From contig CALJKW010000029.1 in NCBI GenBank assembly GCA_937980205.1, forward strand, positions 1-64,000: 64,000 nt of DNA. The letters run 5' to 3'. Below the pieces are notes generated by a model. That model had not been told where the DNA came from, did no database searches, and was given only the letters and a program-made list of their open reading frames with translations. The stretch comes from an uncultured Myxococcales bacterium. Its GTDB lineage: Bacteria; Myxococcota; Myxococcia; Myxococcales; Myxococcaceae. Position numbers and translations under genes: made by a program. Shown here piece after piece: positions 1-8,118 of the stretch. How positions within the stretch are numbered: the first letter of the stretch is position 1; every line of letters starts with the position of its first letter.

Positions 1-53
1 GCTCGAAGAACAGCCGCGCGGGGCTTGCCCCGCCCCCCGCCGGGAGGCGCCGA

Positions 54-1118
54 CTAATCGAGCTCGAAGAACTTGTTCGTGTACAGGTAGTTCATCGCGA
101 GCGTGGTCAGCAGCGCGGTGAGCTTGGTCATGTACTCGTGCGCCTTCTCGCGGTGCACGGTGAGGTTCAGCGTCGAGGTCCGCTCCTGCAGGTGCTCGAG
201 CACCGAGCGAACCACCGCGCGCGAGACGCCCGAGTACTGCGTCACCGACGCGATCAGGGTCTGCTTCTCGGCGCGCAGCAGCGTGTCGGCGCGAACCGGC
301 GAGGCGTCGGGCGACTCGAACAGGTGCGCGAGATCGAGATCGAGGTGCTCGCCGAGCTGCAGGTCGACCTTCTCCGCGAGGTTTCGCTCGCGGTAGTGGT
401 CGAGCACCGTCTCTTCCATCTCGTCGACGTCGACATCGTGCTCGAGGCCGGCGACGGCGGGGGCCGCGCGGCCGAGCTTCTCGACCGACGCCTGCATGTA
501 CTGCAGCTTCTTCAGCGCACCCCAGCCCTTGTATCGTTTCTCCCAGTCGGAGCCGGGCGTCAGCCACACCGCGAACGTCTCGGCGAAGTCCTCGTCGGGG
601 TGCTTCTGGGCGTACCAGCCGGAGATGTGCACCACGTACTTCTTCGAGAACGGCTGCGGCTTGTAGTCGTCGTGGTACGGCTTCGAGTAGTCGCCGAACA
701 GCTTCCGCCACTCTTCGGTCTCGTAGAGCTTGTACGCGTAGTTGAAGCAGTGCCCCGCCTCGTGGCGGAGGTACATCATGATGTCGCGCTCGGTCTCTGC
801 GCCGGCTCCGAGCGCTTCCTCGATCGAGTGCAGGTGCGGGTCCGCCAGGTAGAACGGAATGCCGATGACCGGCACGCCCGACGGGCAGCCCCACTGATCC
901 GAGAGGTAGCACTCGGGCTTCATCGAGATGCCCTTGGCCTCGAGCTCGGCGTAGAGCTGACCGATGAGCCGCTCGAGCACCGTGCCCGAGAGGTGCAGCC
1001 GAAGGTCCTTGATGCGCGCTTGCAGCAGCGCCGCGCTGTCGGCGGGGAGCCCGTCTCCGAAGTGGAGCTCGGACGTCTTCTCGCGGAAAACAGTGGGGGT
1101 GGCGACTGCTGCGGTCAT
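54..1118 (-). CDS. Putative zinc metallopeptidase, HEAGH motif (Peptidase_Mx-like)
   Basis: A 354-residue protein with no signal peptide or membrane segment, so probably cytoplasmic. Residues 119-123 read HEAGH, the HExxH zinc site, and an acidic stretch DEDFAET (about 175-181) downstream is placed like a third zinc ligand of gluzincin-type peptidases. The overall look fits the family of putative zinc-binding metallopeptidases found in proteobacteria; substrate is unknown. The C-terminal third is helical and charged. The ATG start has a good ribosome site (GGAAGG) about 4 bases upstream. It is monocistronic and faces away from the kinase region on its right. Enzyme class is fairly secure; biological role is not. 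Confidence 0.75.
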   Translation of the reverse strand: MTAAVATPTVFREKTSELHFGDGLPADSAALLQARIKDLRLHLSGTVLERLIGQLYAELEAKGISMKPECYLSDQWGCPSGVPVIGIPFYLADPHLHSIEEALGAGAETERDIMMYLRHEAGHCFNYAYKLYETEEWRKLFGDYSKPYHDDYKPQPFSKKYVVHISGWYAQKHPDEDFAETFAVWLTPGSDWEKRYKGWGALKKLQYMQASVEKLGRAAPAVAGLEHDVDVDEMEETVLDHYRERNLAEKVDLQLGEHLDLDLAHLFESPDASPVRADTLLRAEKQTLIASVTQYSGVSRAVVRSVLEHLQERTSTLNLTVHREKAHEYMTKLTALLTTLAMNYLYTNKFFELD

Positions 1119-1277
1119 CGCCTTCCAACATTACCCGCTGGCACGGATCCGTGAAGGAGGTGCTGGCGAGTGCTCTCAACCCCCTGTAACAACTCGTCTC
1201 GTTTGGGCGACGCAGTAGGAATGTAAGCCTTTGGAACACCCCGCGCACCCGCAGATCGCCGCCTCAGGCGCGCGCGA

Positions 1278-2831
1278 TCATTCGAAGGCGGAGATGCTCG
1301 GGTCCGGCTTGTCCTTCTTGCCGATCGTCTTGCCGGACTTCTTCGTCGCGGGCTCGAGCTCGACGTCGATCGTCTCGTCGTTCTGCAGCTTGAACGCCTT
1401 CTGCAGATCTTTGTACCCGGCGAGCTGGAACGTGACGGTCTTCACCGTGTTCCGCGTCCAGTGCTGCTCCAGCGGGGTCTTGCCGATGATGACGCCGTCT
1501 TCGAGCACCGCGGCGCCGGCGGGCACGCTGCGCAGCGTCACCGTCACCTCCTCGGCAGCGGGAGGCGGCGGAGTAGGCAGCTTCTTACCCGCCGGCTCGT
1601 CCCTCACGATGATCGGCGGCGGCTGCACCTCGGCGGGCTTGAGCAGAAACGCGACGCCTCCGCCGATGAGGGCGGCGATGGGCAGGATGACGAGCGCGAG
1701 CTTCACCGCCACCGGCACGCCGCCTCGGGGCTGCGCCTCTTTCAGCGAGGGAATCTCCGGGGCCGTGACGCGCCGGTCGACGGGCACCACCTTCTCGTCG
1801 GGCACGACCTTCGGCAGCGGGCGCGCGCGCGACTTGCTCGACTTCGACGCCGGGGTGGCCTTCGGGCTCGCGCCCGACTGCGAGCCGACCTCTTTGCCGC
1901 CCTCACCGGTGGGGCGCTCGGGCAGGGCGTCGAGCTCGGCGTCCGAGATGCCCTGCAGCGACGCCTCGAGATCGGCCAGGAACTCGTCGACGCTCTGGTA
2001 GCGGTCCTTCGGGTCCTTCGCGAGCGCCTTGCGGATGAAGTTCTCGATGGCGTGCGGCACCGGAGCGCCCTTGCGCTTGCTCGCCACGCTCGGCACCGGC
2101 TGCGTCAGCGCCGCGGTCAGCGCCTTGCGCACCGAGTTCGCCCCGTACGGCGAGCTGCCGGTGAGGCAGAAGTGCAGCACCGCGCCGAGCGAGTAGAGGT
2201 CGGAGCGCGCGTCGACGGGCTCTCCGCTCGCCTGCTCGGGAGGCATGTACTGCGGCGTGCCCAGCACCTGGCCCGTCGAGGTGAGCTGCTCTTCGTCTTC
2301 GGTCTCGGTCGCCTTCACCAGGCCGAAGTCGAGGACCTTCACGTACTCGTGGCCGTCGACGCTCGTCACCATGACGTTGTGCGGCTTCATGTCGCGGTGA
2401 ATGACGTTGGCCTTGTGCGCGTGCTGCAGCCCGAGCGCGATCTGCTCGACGACGGCGGTCGCGCGCCGCAGCGACATCGCGCCGCTCTTTCGCACGTGCT
2501 GGCGCAGGGACTCGCCCTCGAGCAGCTCCATCGAGATGTAGCAGAGGCCCTCGGGCGTCCGGCCGAAGTCGAAGATGGTGACGATGTTCGGGTGCTTCAG
2601 GCGGCTGGCGACCTCGGCCTCGCGCTTGAAGCGCTCGAAGAACGCAGGCTCCATCGCGAGCGAGGGGTTGAGCGTCTTGATCGCCACCTCGCGGCCCACG
2701 GTGGTCTGCGTCGCGCGGAACACCATGCCCATGCCGCCGTGGCCGAGCAGCGCCTCGAGGCGGTACCGGCCGTCGAGCACCTTTCCGATCATCTCGGTCG
2801 GGTCGAACTTCTCGGGTGCGTCGGCGGCCAT
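1278..2831 (-). CDS. Ser/Thr protein kinase with transmembrane segment and PEGA domain
   Basis: Hanks-type kinase of 517 residues. The catalytic domain covers about residues 23-290: Gly-rich loop at 30-35 (GHGGMG), invariant Lys52, catalytic HRDMKPHN at 145-152, DFG at 168-170, PPE near 197-199. A proline/lysine-rich juxtamembrane region leads to one membrane helix at about 373-396. The C-terminal part is a PEGA-type domain (VTLRSVPAGAAVLEDG and following), a small fold often found outside the membrane and thought to contact the envelope. An ATG at 2882 would give a longer N-terminus, but it would overlap the divergent ABC-F gene and shows no kinase homology, so the ATG at 2831 is preferred. 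Likely a membrane receptor kinase; ligand unknown. Confidence 0.9.
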   Translation of the reverse strand: MAADAPEKFDPTEMIGKVLDGRYRLEALLGHGGMGMVFRATQTTVGREVAIKTLNPSLAMEPAFFERFKREAEVASRLKHPNIVTIFDFGRTPEGLCYISMELLEGESLRQHVRKSGAMSLRRATAVVEQIALGLQHAHKANVIHRDMKPHNVMVTSVDGHEYVKVLDFGLVKATETEDEEQLTSTGQVLGTPQYMPPEQASGEPVDARSDLYSLGAVLHFCLTGSSPYGANSVRKALTAALTQPVPSVASKRKGAPVPHAIENFIRKALAKDPKDRYQSVDEFLADLEASLQGISDAELDALPERPTGEGGKEVGSQSGASPKATPASKSSKSRARPLPKVVPDEKVVPVDRRVTAPEIPSLKEAQPRGGVPVAVKLALVILPIAALIGGGVAFLLKPAEVQPPPIIVRDEPAGKKLPTPPPPAAEEVTVTLRSVPAGAAVLEDGVIIGKTPLEQHWTRNTVKTVTFQLAGYKDLQKAFKLQNDETIDVELEPATKKSGKTIGKKDKPDPSISAFE

Positions 2832-2868
2832 GGGAGAGGCGCGGAAGTCTACGCTATAGGGAGCACCC

Positions 2869-4809
2869 TTGAGTCTCGTCATCGTGAAGGGCCTGTCGCT
2901 CAGCTACGGAGCGCGCAGCCTGTTCGACAACCAATCGTTCACCATCGGTCCCACCGACCGCATCGGCCTCGTCGGCGCCAACGGCACCGGCAAGTCCACC
3001 CTGCTCAAGGTGCTGATGGGCCTCATCAAGCCCGACGGCGGCGAGCTCATCTTTCGCCGCAAGGCGCGCTTAGGGTACCTGCCGCAGGATCTCGTCGGCT
3101 CGTACGAGGGCAGCGTGCTCGACAACGTGATGCGCGCGGTGCCCGGGCGCGACGCGCTCTCCGATCGCCTGCACTCCACCGAGGCCGCGCTCGCCGAGGC
3201 GAAGGAAGAGGCCGAGCAGCTCGAGCTCGCCCAGTCGCTCGCCGACCTCCACGAAGAGCTCGACCACTTCGACGAGCACTACGGAGCGCACCGCGCCGAG
3301 ACCATCCTCGTCGGCCTGGGCTTCAGGCCCGAGCAGCTCTCAGACCCGCTCTCCACCTTCAGCGGCGGCTGGCGCATGCGCGCGGCGCTCGCCGGCCTGC
3401 TGCTGCAGGACCCCGACCTGCTGCTGCTCGACGAGCCGACGAACCACCTCGACCTGCCGACGCTGACGTGGCTCGACGCGTTCTTGAGGCGCAGCAACAA
3501 GGCCCGCGTGCTCATCTGCCACGACCGCGCGTTCCTCGACCGGCAGGTGAACCGCATCGTCTCGCTCGAGATCGAGGGCATCAAGACCTGGCCCGGCAAC
3601 TACGAGGCGTACCAGAAGGCCCGCGCCGTCGAGGCCGAGGTGCTGATGAACGCCGCGGTGAAGCAGGAGCACCAGAAGGAGCACCTCAAGAAGTTCATCG
3701 AGCGCTTCCGCTACAAGGCGTCGAAGGCGCGGCAGGTGCAGAGCCGCATCAAGACGCTGGAGAAGCTCAAAGAGGTGCAGACGCTCGAGGAGCGCGACGT
3801 CGTCTCGTTCCGCTTCCCCGAGGTGCCGTCATCGGGCCGCGAGGTCGCGACGTTCAAGGGCGTGTCGTTCGCGTACGGGCCGAACCGCGTCTACGACCGG
3901 CTCGACGCGACGCTGCTGCGCGGCCAGCGCGTGGCGGTCGTGGGCTTGAACGGCGCCGGCAAGACGACGCTGCTCAAGCTGCTCTCCGGGGAGCTGAAGG
4001 CCGAGGCGGGGGAGATCAAGCTCGGCCACGGCGTGGTGCCCGGCTACTACGCGCAGCACCACGCCGACACGCTGGACGCGAAGAGCACCATCCTCGACGA
4101 GATCTGGTCGCTCGCCCCGGACAAGGCGCAGAGCTGGGTGCGGTCGGTGCTGGGCTCGTTCCTCTTCTCGGGAGACGACGTCGAGAAGCGCATCGGCGTG
4201 CTCTCCGGCGGAGAGAAGGCCCGCGTCGCGCTCGCCCGCCTGCTGGTGAAGCCGGCCAACCTGCTGGTGATGGACGAGCCTACGAACCACCTCGATCTCG
4301 ACTCGTCCGAGGCGCTCATCGACGCGCTCGAGGGCTACGGCGGCACGCTCATCTTCGTCACCCACAACCGCTCGTTCCTCGACCGCATCGCGACGCACGT
4401 GTGGGACGTGCGCGACCGCACCGTCGTGCCGTTCCCCGGCAACCTCGCCGAGTACCTCGAGCACCTCGAGCTCGAGAACGCCCGCAAGGAGAAGGGCGGG
4501 GCGCCGGCGTCGCCGGGCGCCGCGCCGGAGAAGTCGAAGGACAAGAAGCGCCTCGAGGCCGAAGCGCGGCAGGCGAAGAGCGCGAAGACGGGCCCCTTGA
4601 AGAAGGAGATCGCCACGCTCGAGCTGCGCATCGCCGAGCTCGAGAAGGCCCAGAGAGAGCGCGAGGCCCAGCTCGTCGACCCCGACTTCGCGAAGGACTT
4701 TGCACGCGCCAAGCCGGTGATGGATGCTCACCGCGACGCCGCCGAAGAGCTCGAGGCAGCGCTGACGCGCTGGGAGGCCGCCCAGAAAGAGCTCGAAGCA
4801 CTGGCCTGA
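2869..4809 (+). CDS. ABC-F family ATPase
   Basis: 646 residues with two ABC ATPase domains and no membrane segments, the hallmark of ABC-F translation factors. Domain 1 has Walker A GANGTGKST (about residue 36), signature FSGGW and DEPTNHLD. A charged linker follows (about 240-320). Domain 2 has GLNGAGKTT, signature LSGGEKAR and DEPTNHLD. The C-terminal 100 residues form a Lys/Glu/Ala-rich coiled coil as in Uup/YheS-type members. ABC-F proteins act on the ribosome exit site rather than as transporters. The start is TTG at 2869 with AGGGAG 5 bases upstream; TACGCT/CTATAG just before could be a -10 element. Divergent from the kinase gene, so both may share the short intergenic region. Which ABC-F subclass is uncertain. 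Confidence 0.92.
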   Translation: MSLVIVKGLSLSYGARSLFDNQSFTIGPTDRIGLVGANGTGKSTLLKVLMGLIKPDGGELIFRRKARLGYLPQDLVGSYEGSVLDNVMRAVPGRDALSDRLHSTEAALAEAKEEAEQLELAQSLADLHEELDHFDEHYGAHRAETILVGLGFRPEQLSDPLSTFSGGWRMRAALAGLLLQDPDLLLLDEPTNHLDLPTLTWLDAFLRRSNKARVLICHDRAFLDRQVNRIVSLEIEGIKTWPGNYEAYQKARAVEAEVLMNAAVKQEHQKEHLKKFIERFRYKASKARQVQSRIKTLEKLKEVQTLEERDVVSFRFPEVPSSGREVATFKGVSFAYGPNRVYDRLDATLLRGQRVAVVGLNGAGKTTLLKLLSGELKAEAGEIKLGHGVVPGYYAQHHADTLDAKSTILDEIWSLAPDKAQSWVRSVLGSFLFSGDDVEKRIGVLSGGEKARVALARLLVKPANLLVMDEPTNHLDLDSSEALIDALEGYGGTLIFVTHNRSFLDRIATHVWDVRDRTVVPFPGNLAEYLEHLELENARKEKGGAPASPGAAPEKSKDKKRLEAEARQAKSAKTGPLKKEIATLELRIAELEKAQREREAQLVDPDFAKDFARAKPVMDAHRDAAEELEAALTRWEAAQKELEALA

Positions 4810-4824
4810 TAAGGTGGTTTGCCG

Positions 4825-5469
4825 ATGCGCCTCTCGCCCTTTGCCGTCTTGCTGCTCGCCGCCAGTGGCCTGGTTCTCGGGGCCTGCGGCCCGGGGAAGC
4901 CTGGACCTCAGCCGGGGCAGACGTACTTCTGGCGCGTCACGTCGTCGGGCGTCGAGTTCAACGACAACTGCTCCGACGAGCCGGCGTTCCGCTCGGCGAA
5001 CGGCCCCTTGAAGTTCAGCACCAACGAGGACGTGAACGGCAACGGCAGGCTCGACCCCGGCGAGGACGTGAACGGCAACGGTCGCCTCGATGGAGACAGC
5101 TACATCGTCTACAAGGGCTCCGAGGACGGGAAGAAGGCGACGCTGATGAAGTGCACGATGCTGGATCCCGCGACGTGCACTCCGGCGGACAGCGGCGTGG
5201 TCTTCGACGTCGCCGGCGCCGAGATGACGTACGCGACCGAGGTGAAGACGGATACCGGCTCGGGCATGTGCAAGATCCTCGACACGCAGTCGTGGATCGT
5301 GACGGACAAGCTGACCACGCTCGACGTGCAGATCTCCGACACGCTGCAGCTCGTCGACGATCCGACCATCTGCGCGCAGCTCGAGGCGAACGCGAAGGCG
5401 CGGGCTCCGAACGGGAAGGGCTTCGAGGGCTGCACGATCACGTTCACGATCGGCGCTTCGAACAGATAG
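4825..5469 (+). CDS. Secreted lipoprotein with two Asp/Asn-rich calcium-loop motifs
   Basis: 214-residue protein starting with a lipoprotein signal (MRLSPFAVLL..., lipobox LGAC with the acylated Cys at 21). After a Gly/Pro spacer come two consecutive copies of DVNGNGRLDPGE/DVNGNGRLDGD (about 70-92), which look like EF-hand/dockerin-type calcium-binding loops (DxNxNGxxD). The rest has paired cysteines and beta-rich sequence but no family I recognise. An in-frame TTG at 4819 is possible; ATG at 4825 is preferred because it gives a standard signal peptide. It follows the ABC-F gene by 15 bases but is probably unrelated in function. Cell-surface location is well supported; role unknown. Confidence 0.7.
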   Translation: MRLSPFAVLLLAASGLVLGACGPGKPGPQPGQTYFWRVTSSGVEFNDNCSDEPAFRSANGPLKFSTNEDVNGNGRLDPGEDVNGNGRLDGDSYIVYKGSEDGKKATLMKCTMLDPATCTPADSGVVFDVAGAEMTYATEVKTDTGSGMCKILDTQSWIVTDKLTTLDVQISDTLQLVDDPTICAQLEANAKARAPNGKGFEGCTITFTIGASNR

Positions 5470-5489
5470 GCCGCGCCAGAACGAGCTCC

Positions 5490-5579
5490 CGTTCACGCTG
5501 AGCGGAGCCGAAGGCGGAGTCGAAGCGGGCCGATGGACGGCTTTGGGCCCGCTTCGCGTGCCTCCGCTCAGTGTGAACG
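5490..5579. repeat. Palindromic intergenic element between convergent genes
   Basis: The outer arms, 18 bases each (5490-5507 and 5562-5579), are complementary with one mismatch. An inner pair (5521-5530 CGAAGCGGGC and 5547-5556) is also complementary, so the whole 90 bp can fold into one long hairpin. It lies exactly between the 3' ends of two converging genes, where it could act as a bidirectional terminator. The size and nested arms also resemble dispersed REP/MITE-like elements of high-GC genomes. There is no long T tract. Confidence 0.6.
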
Positions 5580-5585
5580 AGTGCC

Positions 5586-6533
5586 TCAAACCGCCGAGTG
5601 CTGCAGCGCCGCCCCGAACCTCTGCCCCAGCACGTCGAGCTCGGTCCCTGACAGGCCGCAGCGGGCGATCACCAGTCGCTCGAGCTTCGGCCACCGCCCG
5701 GACGCGAGCGGCAGCACGCACTCGCTCAGCCCGCTGACGGCGATGAACGACAGCCGCCGAACCCCGTCGGCCGCGGGATGCACCGCGAGGCGCATGGCGA
5801 GCTTCGGGCTCACCGCGCAGCCCTCGACGGAGAGGCCCTCGAGGCGCGCGAGCTCGAGCGGCAGCACCGCCTCCAGCGCGTCGTCGGACACGAGCACCAG
5901 CCGCCGAATCGGAGTGTGCTGCCACGCCGCGGCGAGCGGCTCGGCCTCCGAGGCGACCGTCACCTGCTCGATGAACCCGCGGCGGAACTCGCAGGCCGAA
6001 GACTCGAGGCCGAGCTCGGCGCGCCAGCGGGCGCCGTGATCCGTCAGCAGGCGATGCTCGAGCTCGGGTGAGTCGCCCTTGAGCTGAAGGGCGATCAGCT
6101 CTCCGCGCGGGTCGCCGGCCTCGAGCAGGGCGTCGGCGAGCACGCGGCGCGGTGCGTCGTCGTCGCGCGCGGCGACGACCGCGCTGACGAGTGCGGGGTA
6201 CCGCGCGTGGAGCGGCACCGGCCGCGTCTCGACGCCGAACGCGGCGAAGACGCTGTCCACCGCCTGCCACGAGGGCCCGCTCTCGCGCCGAAGCTGCGGC
6301 GGAATCGGCCGGGGAAAGACGAGGTACGCCGGCAGGATCTCGCCGGCGCGCGTGAGCGCCCAGCTGCGCGTGAAGGCGACCGACGCCGCGTCCCCGACCG
6401 GAGTGGAGCTCAGGCGAATCTCCAGCACGCGGTCTTCGTGCGTGGCACGCGTGAGCTGCGCCTGGGTGAGCAGGTGGCCGGCGACGGGCCGGCCACAGGT
6501 GGCGATCAGCTGGTCGACGCGCTGCTGGCTCAC
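5586..6533 (-). CDS. TIGR02996-domain protein with leucine-rich-like C-terminus
   Basis: 315 residues. The central part carries the TIGR02996 repeat-companion signature (DDAPRRVLADALLEAGDPRG, roughly residues 115-135), a motif common in myxobacteria and planctomycetes and usually followed by leucine-rich-repeat-like sequence. Here the C-terminal 150 residues show such spaced leucines (LVLVSDDALEAVLPLELARL and similar). The GTG start at 6533 overlaps the stop of the upstream phosphoesterase as GTGA, so the two are translationally coupled and probably functionally linked. The reading frame stays open far upstream of this GTG, but there it is only the shadow of the phosphoesterase gene. Likely a protein-interaction module; exact role unknown. 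Confidence 0.65.
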   Translation of the reverse strand: MSQQRVDQLIATCGRPVAGHLLTQAQLTRATHEDRVLEIRLSSTPVGDAASVAFTRSWALTRAGEILPAYLVFPRPIPPQLRRESGPSWQAVDSVFAAFGVETRPVPLHARYPALVSAVVAARDDDAPRRVLADALLEAGDPRGELIALQLKGDSPELEHRLLTDHGARWRAELGLESSACEFRRGFIEQVTVASEAEPLAAAWQHTPIRRLVLVSDDALEAVLPLELARLEGLSVEGCAVSPKLAMRLAVHPAADGVRRLSFIAVSGLSECVLPLASGRWPKLERLVIARCGLSGTELDVLGQRFGAALQHSAV

Positions 6534-7696
6534 GCGGCGGTCAGTATCACCTTCACCACCTCGGGCGGGCTGCCCAAGCGCGTCGGCGGCCCGACGAAGC
6601 CGCAGCCGCGGCTCACGTAGAGGTACGTGTCCTTCGTCTTCGAGAGGCCCGCGGTGCGGTCTCCCCAGATGAGCTGCGCGACACTCGTGCCGGGGAAGGT
6701 CTGGCCGCCGTGGGTGTGCCCGGACAGCTGCAGGTCGAGGCCGGTCTCGGCGACGACGTCGAAGTTCGCCGGCTGGTGCGCGAGCAGCACCGACGCGCGG
6801 TCGGGCGCGCGGCCGGCGATGGCCTTGTCGAGATCGTACTCTCGCGGCGCGATGATGCCGCGCGCACCCGAGGCGCCCCAGTCGTCGACCCCGACCAGAT
6901 CGAACGACGCGCCCGCGTCGCCCACCTCGACGCGCCGGTTGCGCAGCACGTTGATGCCCCAGCCCTGCAGCGTGGCCACCCACTCGTCGGCGCCCGAGTA
7001 GTAGTCGTGGTTGCCGGTGACGAAGTACGTGCCGTAGCGGCTCTCGAGGCCCGTGAGCGCCTCGACCGCCGAGCCGATGTACTGCGGCTTGCCGTCGACG
7101 AGATCTCCGGTGATGGCGACGAGGTCCGGCTTCGCGGCGTTGGCGCGCGCGACGAGCTCCTCGAGCCACTTGCGGTGCAGCACCGGGCCGATGTGCACGT
7201 CGGAGAGCTGCACGAGCGTGAAGCCGTCGAGCGCCTTCGGCAGCCGCGCGAGCTTGAGCGGCACCTCGGTGATGCGCGGGGGAGAGAAGGCGCGGAACGC
7301 CCCGAACGACGCGAGGCCGGAGCCCGCGATGATGCTCGTGGTCGCCACCGCGCGCGACAGGAAGAGCCGCCGCTCGGGAGAGGTCGGCTGCGCCTCGAGC
7401 CTTCGTCGGAAGACGAGCCGCAAGAGGTCGATGACGATGAGCGCGAGCAGCACGTAGATGACGAGCCCGAACCACATCGGCAAGAGCGCCGTGAGCGTGC
7501 CCGGCTCGCTGGTGCGGAAGCGCGAGAAGCCGAAGATCGACGTCGCGGCGACGGCGCCGAACGCGCTCATGGCGCCGAGCCGGACCTTGCGGTGCGGCGT
7601 CACGTCCTTGATGAGCCGCCGGTACAGGTACCAGTGCAGGCCCAGCGCAAAGACGAGGAAGAGGACTCCGGAGACGATGCGTAGCAGCGGCGGCAT
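6530..7696 (-). CDS. Membrane-bound metallophosphoesterase
   Basis: 388 residues. The N-terminus has about three to four hydrophobic helices (residues 5-25, 40-56, 68-97, 115-135). A calcineurin-like phosphoesterase domain follows with all metal-binding blocks: SDVH at 165-168, GDLVDG 197-202, GNHD 228-231, AHQP near 310 and GHTHG near 330. This arrangement matches the YaeI/YkuE-like membrane phosphodiesterases, some of which act on lipid A precursors. The start is set at the ATG before the first membrane helix; the open frame continues upstream without coding character. It overlaps the TIGR02996 gene by 4 bases. Catalytic function is secure, substrate is not. Confidence 0.88.
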   Translation of the reverse strand: MPPLLRIVSGVLFLVFALGLHWYLYRRLIKDVTPHRKVRLGAMSAFGAVAATSIFGFSRFRTSEPGTLTALLPMWFGLVIYVLLALIVIDLLRLVFRRRLEAQPTSPERRLFLSRAVATTSIIAGSGLASFGAFRAFSPPRITEVPLKLARLPKALDGFTLVQLSDVHIGPVLHRKWLEELVARANAAKPDLVAITGDLVDGKPQYIGSAVEALTGLESRYGTYFVTGNHDYYSGADEWVATLQGWGINVLRNRRVEVGDAGASFDLVGVDDWGASGARGIIAPREYDLDKAIAGRAPDRASVLLAHQPANFDVVAETGLDLQLSGHTHGGQTFPGTSVAQLIWGDRTAGLSKTKDTYLYVSRGCGFVGPPTRLGSPPEVVKVILTAA

Positions 7697-7734
7697 GTGG
7701 GGACAGTCTTGGCGGGGCGGCGAACGATCTACCG

Positions 7735-8094
7735 TTAAGTTTTGTTCCGGAAGTCGGCCTCGCGGGCCGGGTCTCCCACCAGGTCGGTCTGCTTCTGGTC
7801 GCTGCCGACGTGGCGCTCGAGCACGCGCACGATCTTCTCGGGCGACATGTGCCAGTAGTACGTCTCGCCCGGAGTGTTCATGAGCTGGAAGTCCTCCCGC
7901 GAGAACGGGTCGCGCTTCTGGCCGCGGTCCTCGCGCAGCACGACGTTGGGGCCCAGGTGGCACAGGCCGTAGCAGCCGCCGCGGTAGACCTCACAGTTGC
8001 GCGGAGCGAGCTGGCGGGCCTTCTCGAACACGGCGTCCGAGCCGTTGAGCGTGCAGTCGGGGCCCTTGCAGACGGCCATGCGGTAGCGGGTCAC
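7735..8094 (-). CDS. (2Fe-2S) ferredoxin domain protein
   Basis: 119 residues with the thioredoxin-like 2Fe-2S pattern: Cys9 and Cys14 near the N-terminus (AVCKGPDCTLNG) and Cys41/Cys45 (GGCYGLCHLGPN), plus an extra Cys34. This is the spacing of NuoE/SHAP-like ferredoxins that often stand alone and donate electrons to oxidoreductases. The C-terminal 60 residues include YYWHMSPEKI, compatible with the conserved tail of this group. It sits 38 bases from the phosphoesterase in the same direction, and 24 bases after the transporter gene, so it may be in one transcript with either. Redox partner unknown. Confidence 0.8.
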   Translation of the reverse strand: MTRYRMAVCKGPDCTLNGSDAVFEKARQLAPRNCEVYRGGCYGLCHLGPNVVLREDRGQKRDPFSREDFQLMNTPGETYYWHMSPEKIVRVLERHVGSDQKQTDLVGDPAREADFRNKT

Positions 8095-8118
8095 TTCGTC
8101 GCACGAGGTTAGCGTCCC

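Noticed and set aside
1135..1160. TGGCAC sequence as a sigma-54 promoter
   Set aside because: No TTGC element at the required spacing and the direction does not lead to a gene.
1461..5501. Very long open frame (1346 codons) on the plus strand across the kinase and ABC-F genes
   Set aside because: It is Arg/Ala/Gly-rich, antisense to or out of frame with well-recognised genes, and typical of spurious open frames in very GC-rich DNA.
3829..6270. Long minus-strand open frame opposite the ABC-F gene
   Set aside because: Low-complexity Arg/Leu/Glu composition, no motifs; shadow of the ABC-F gene.
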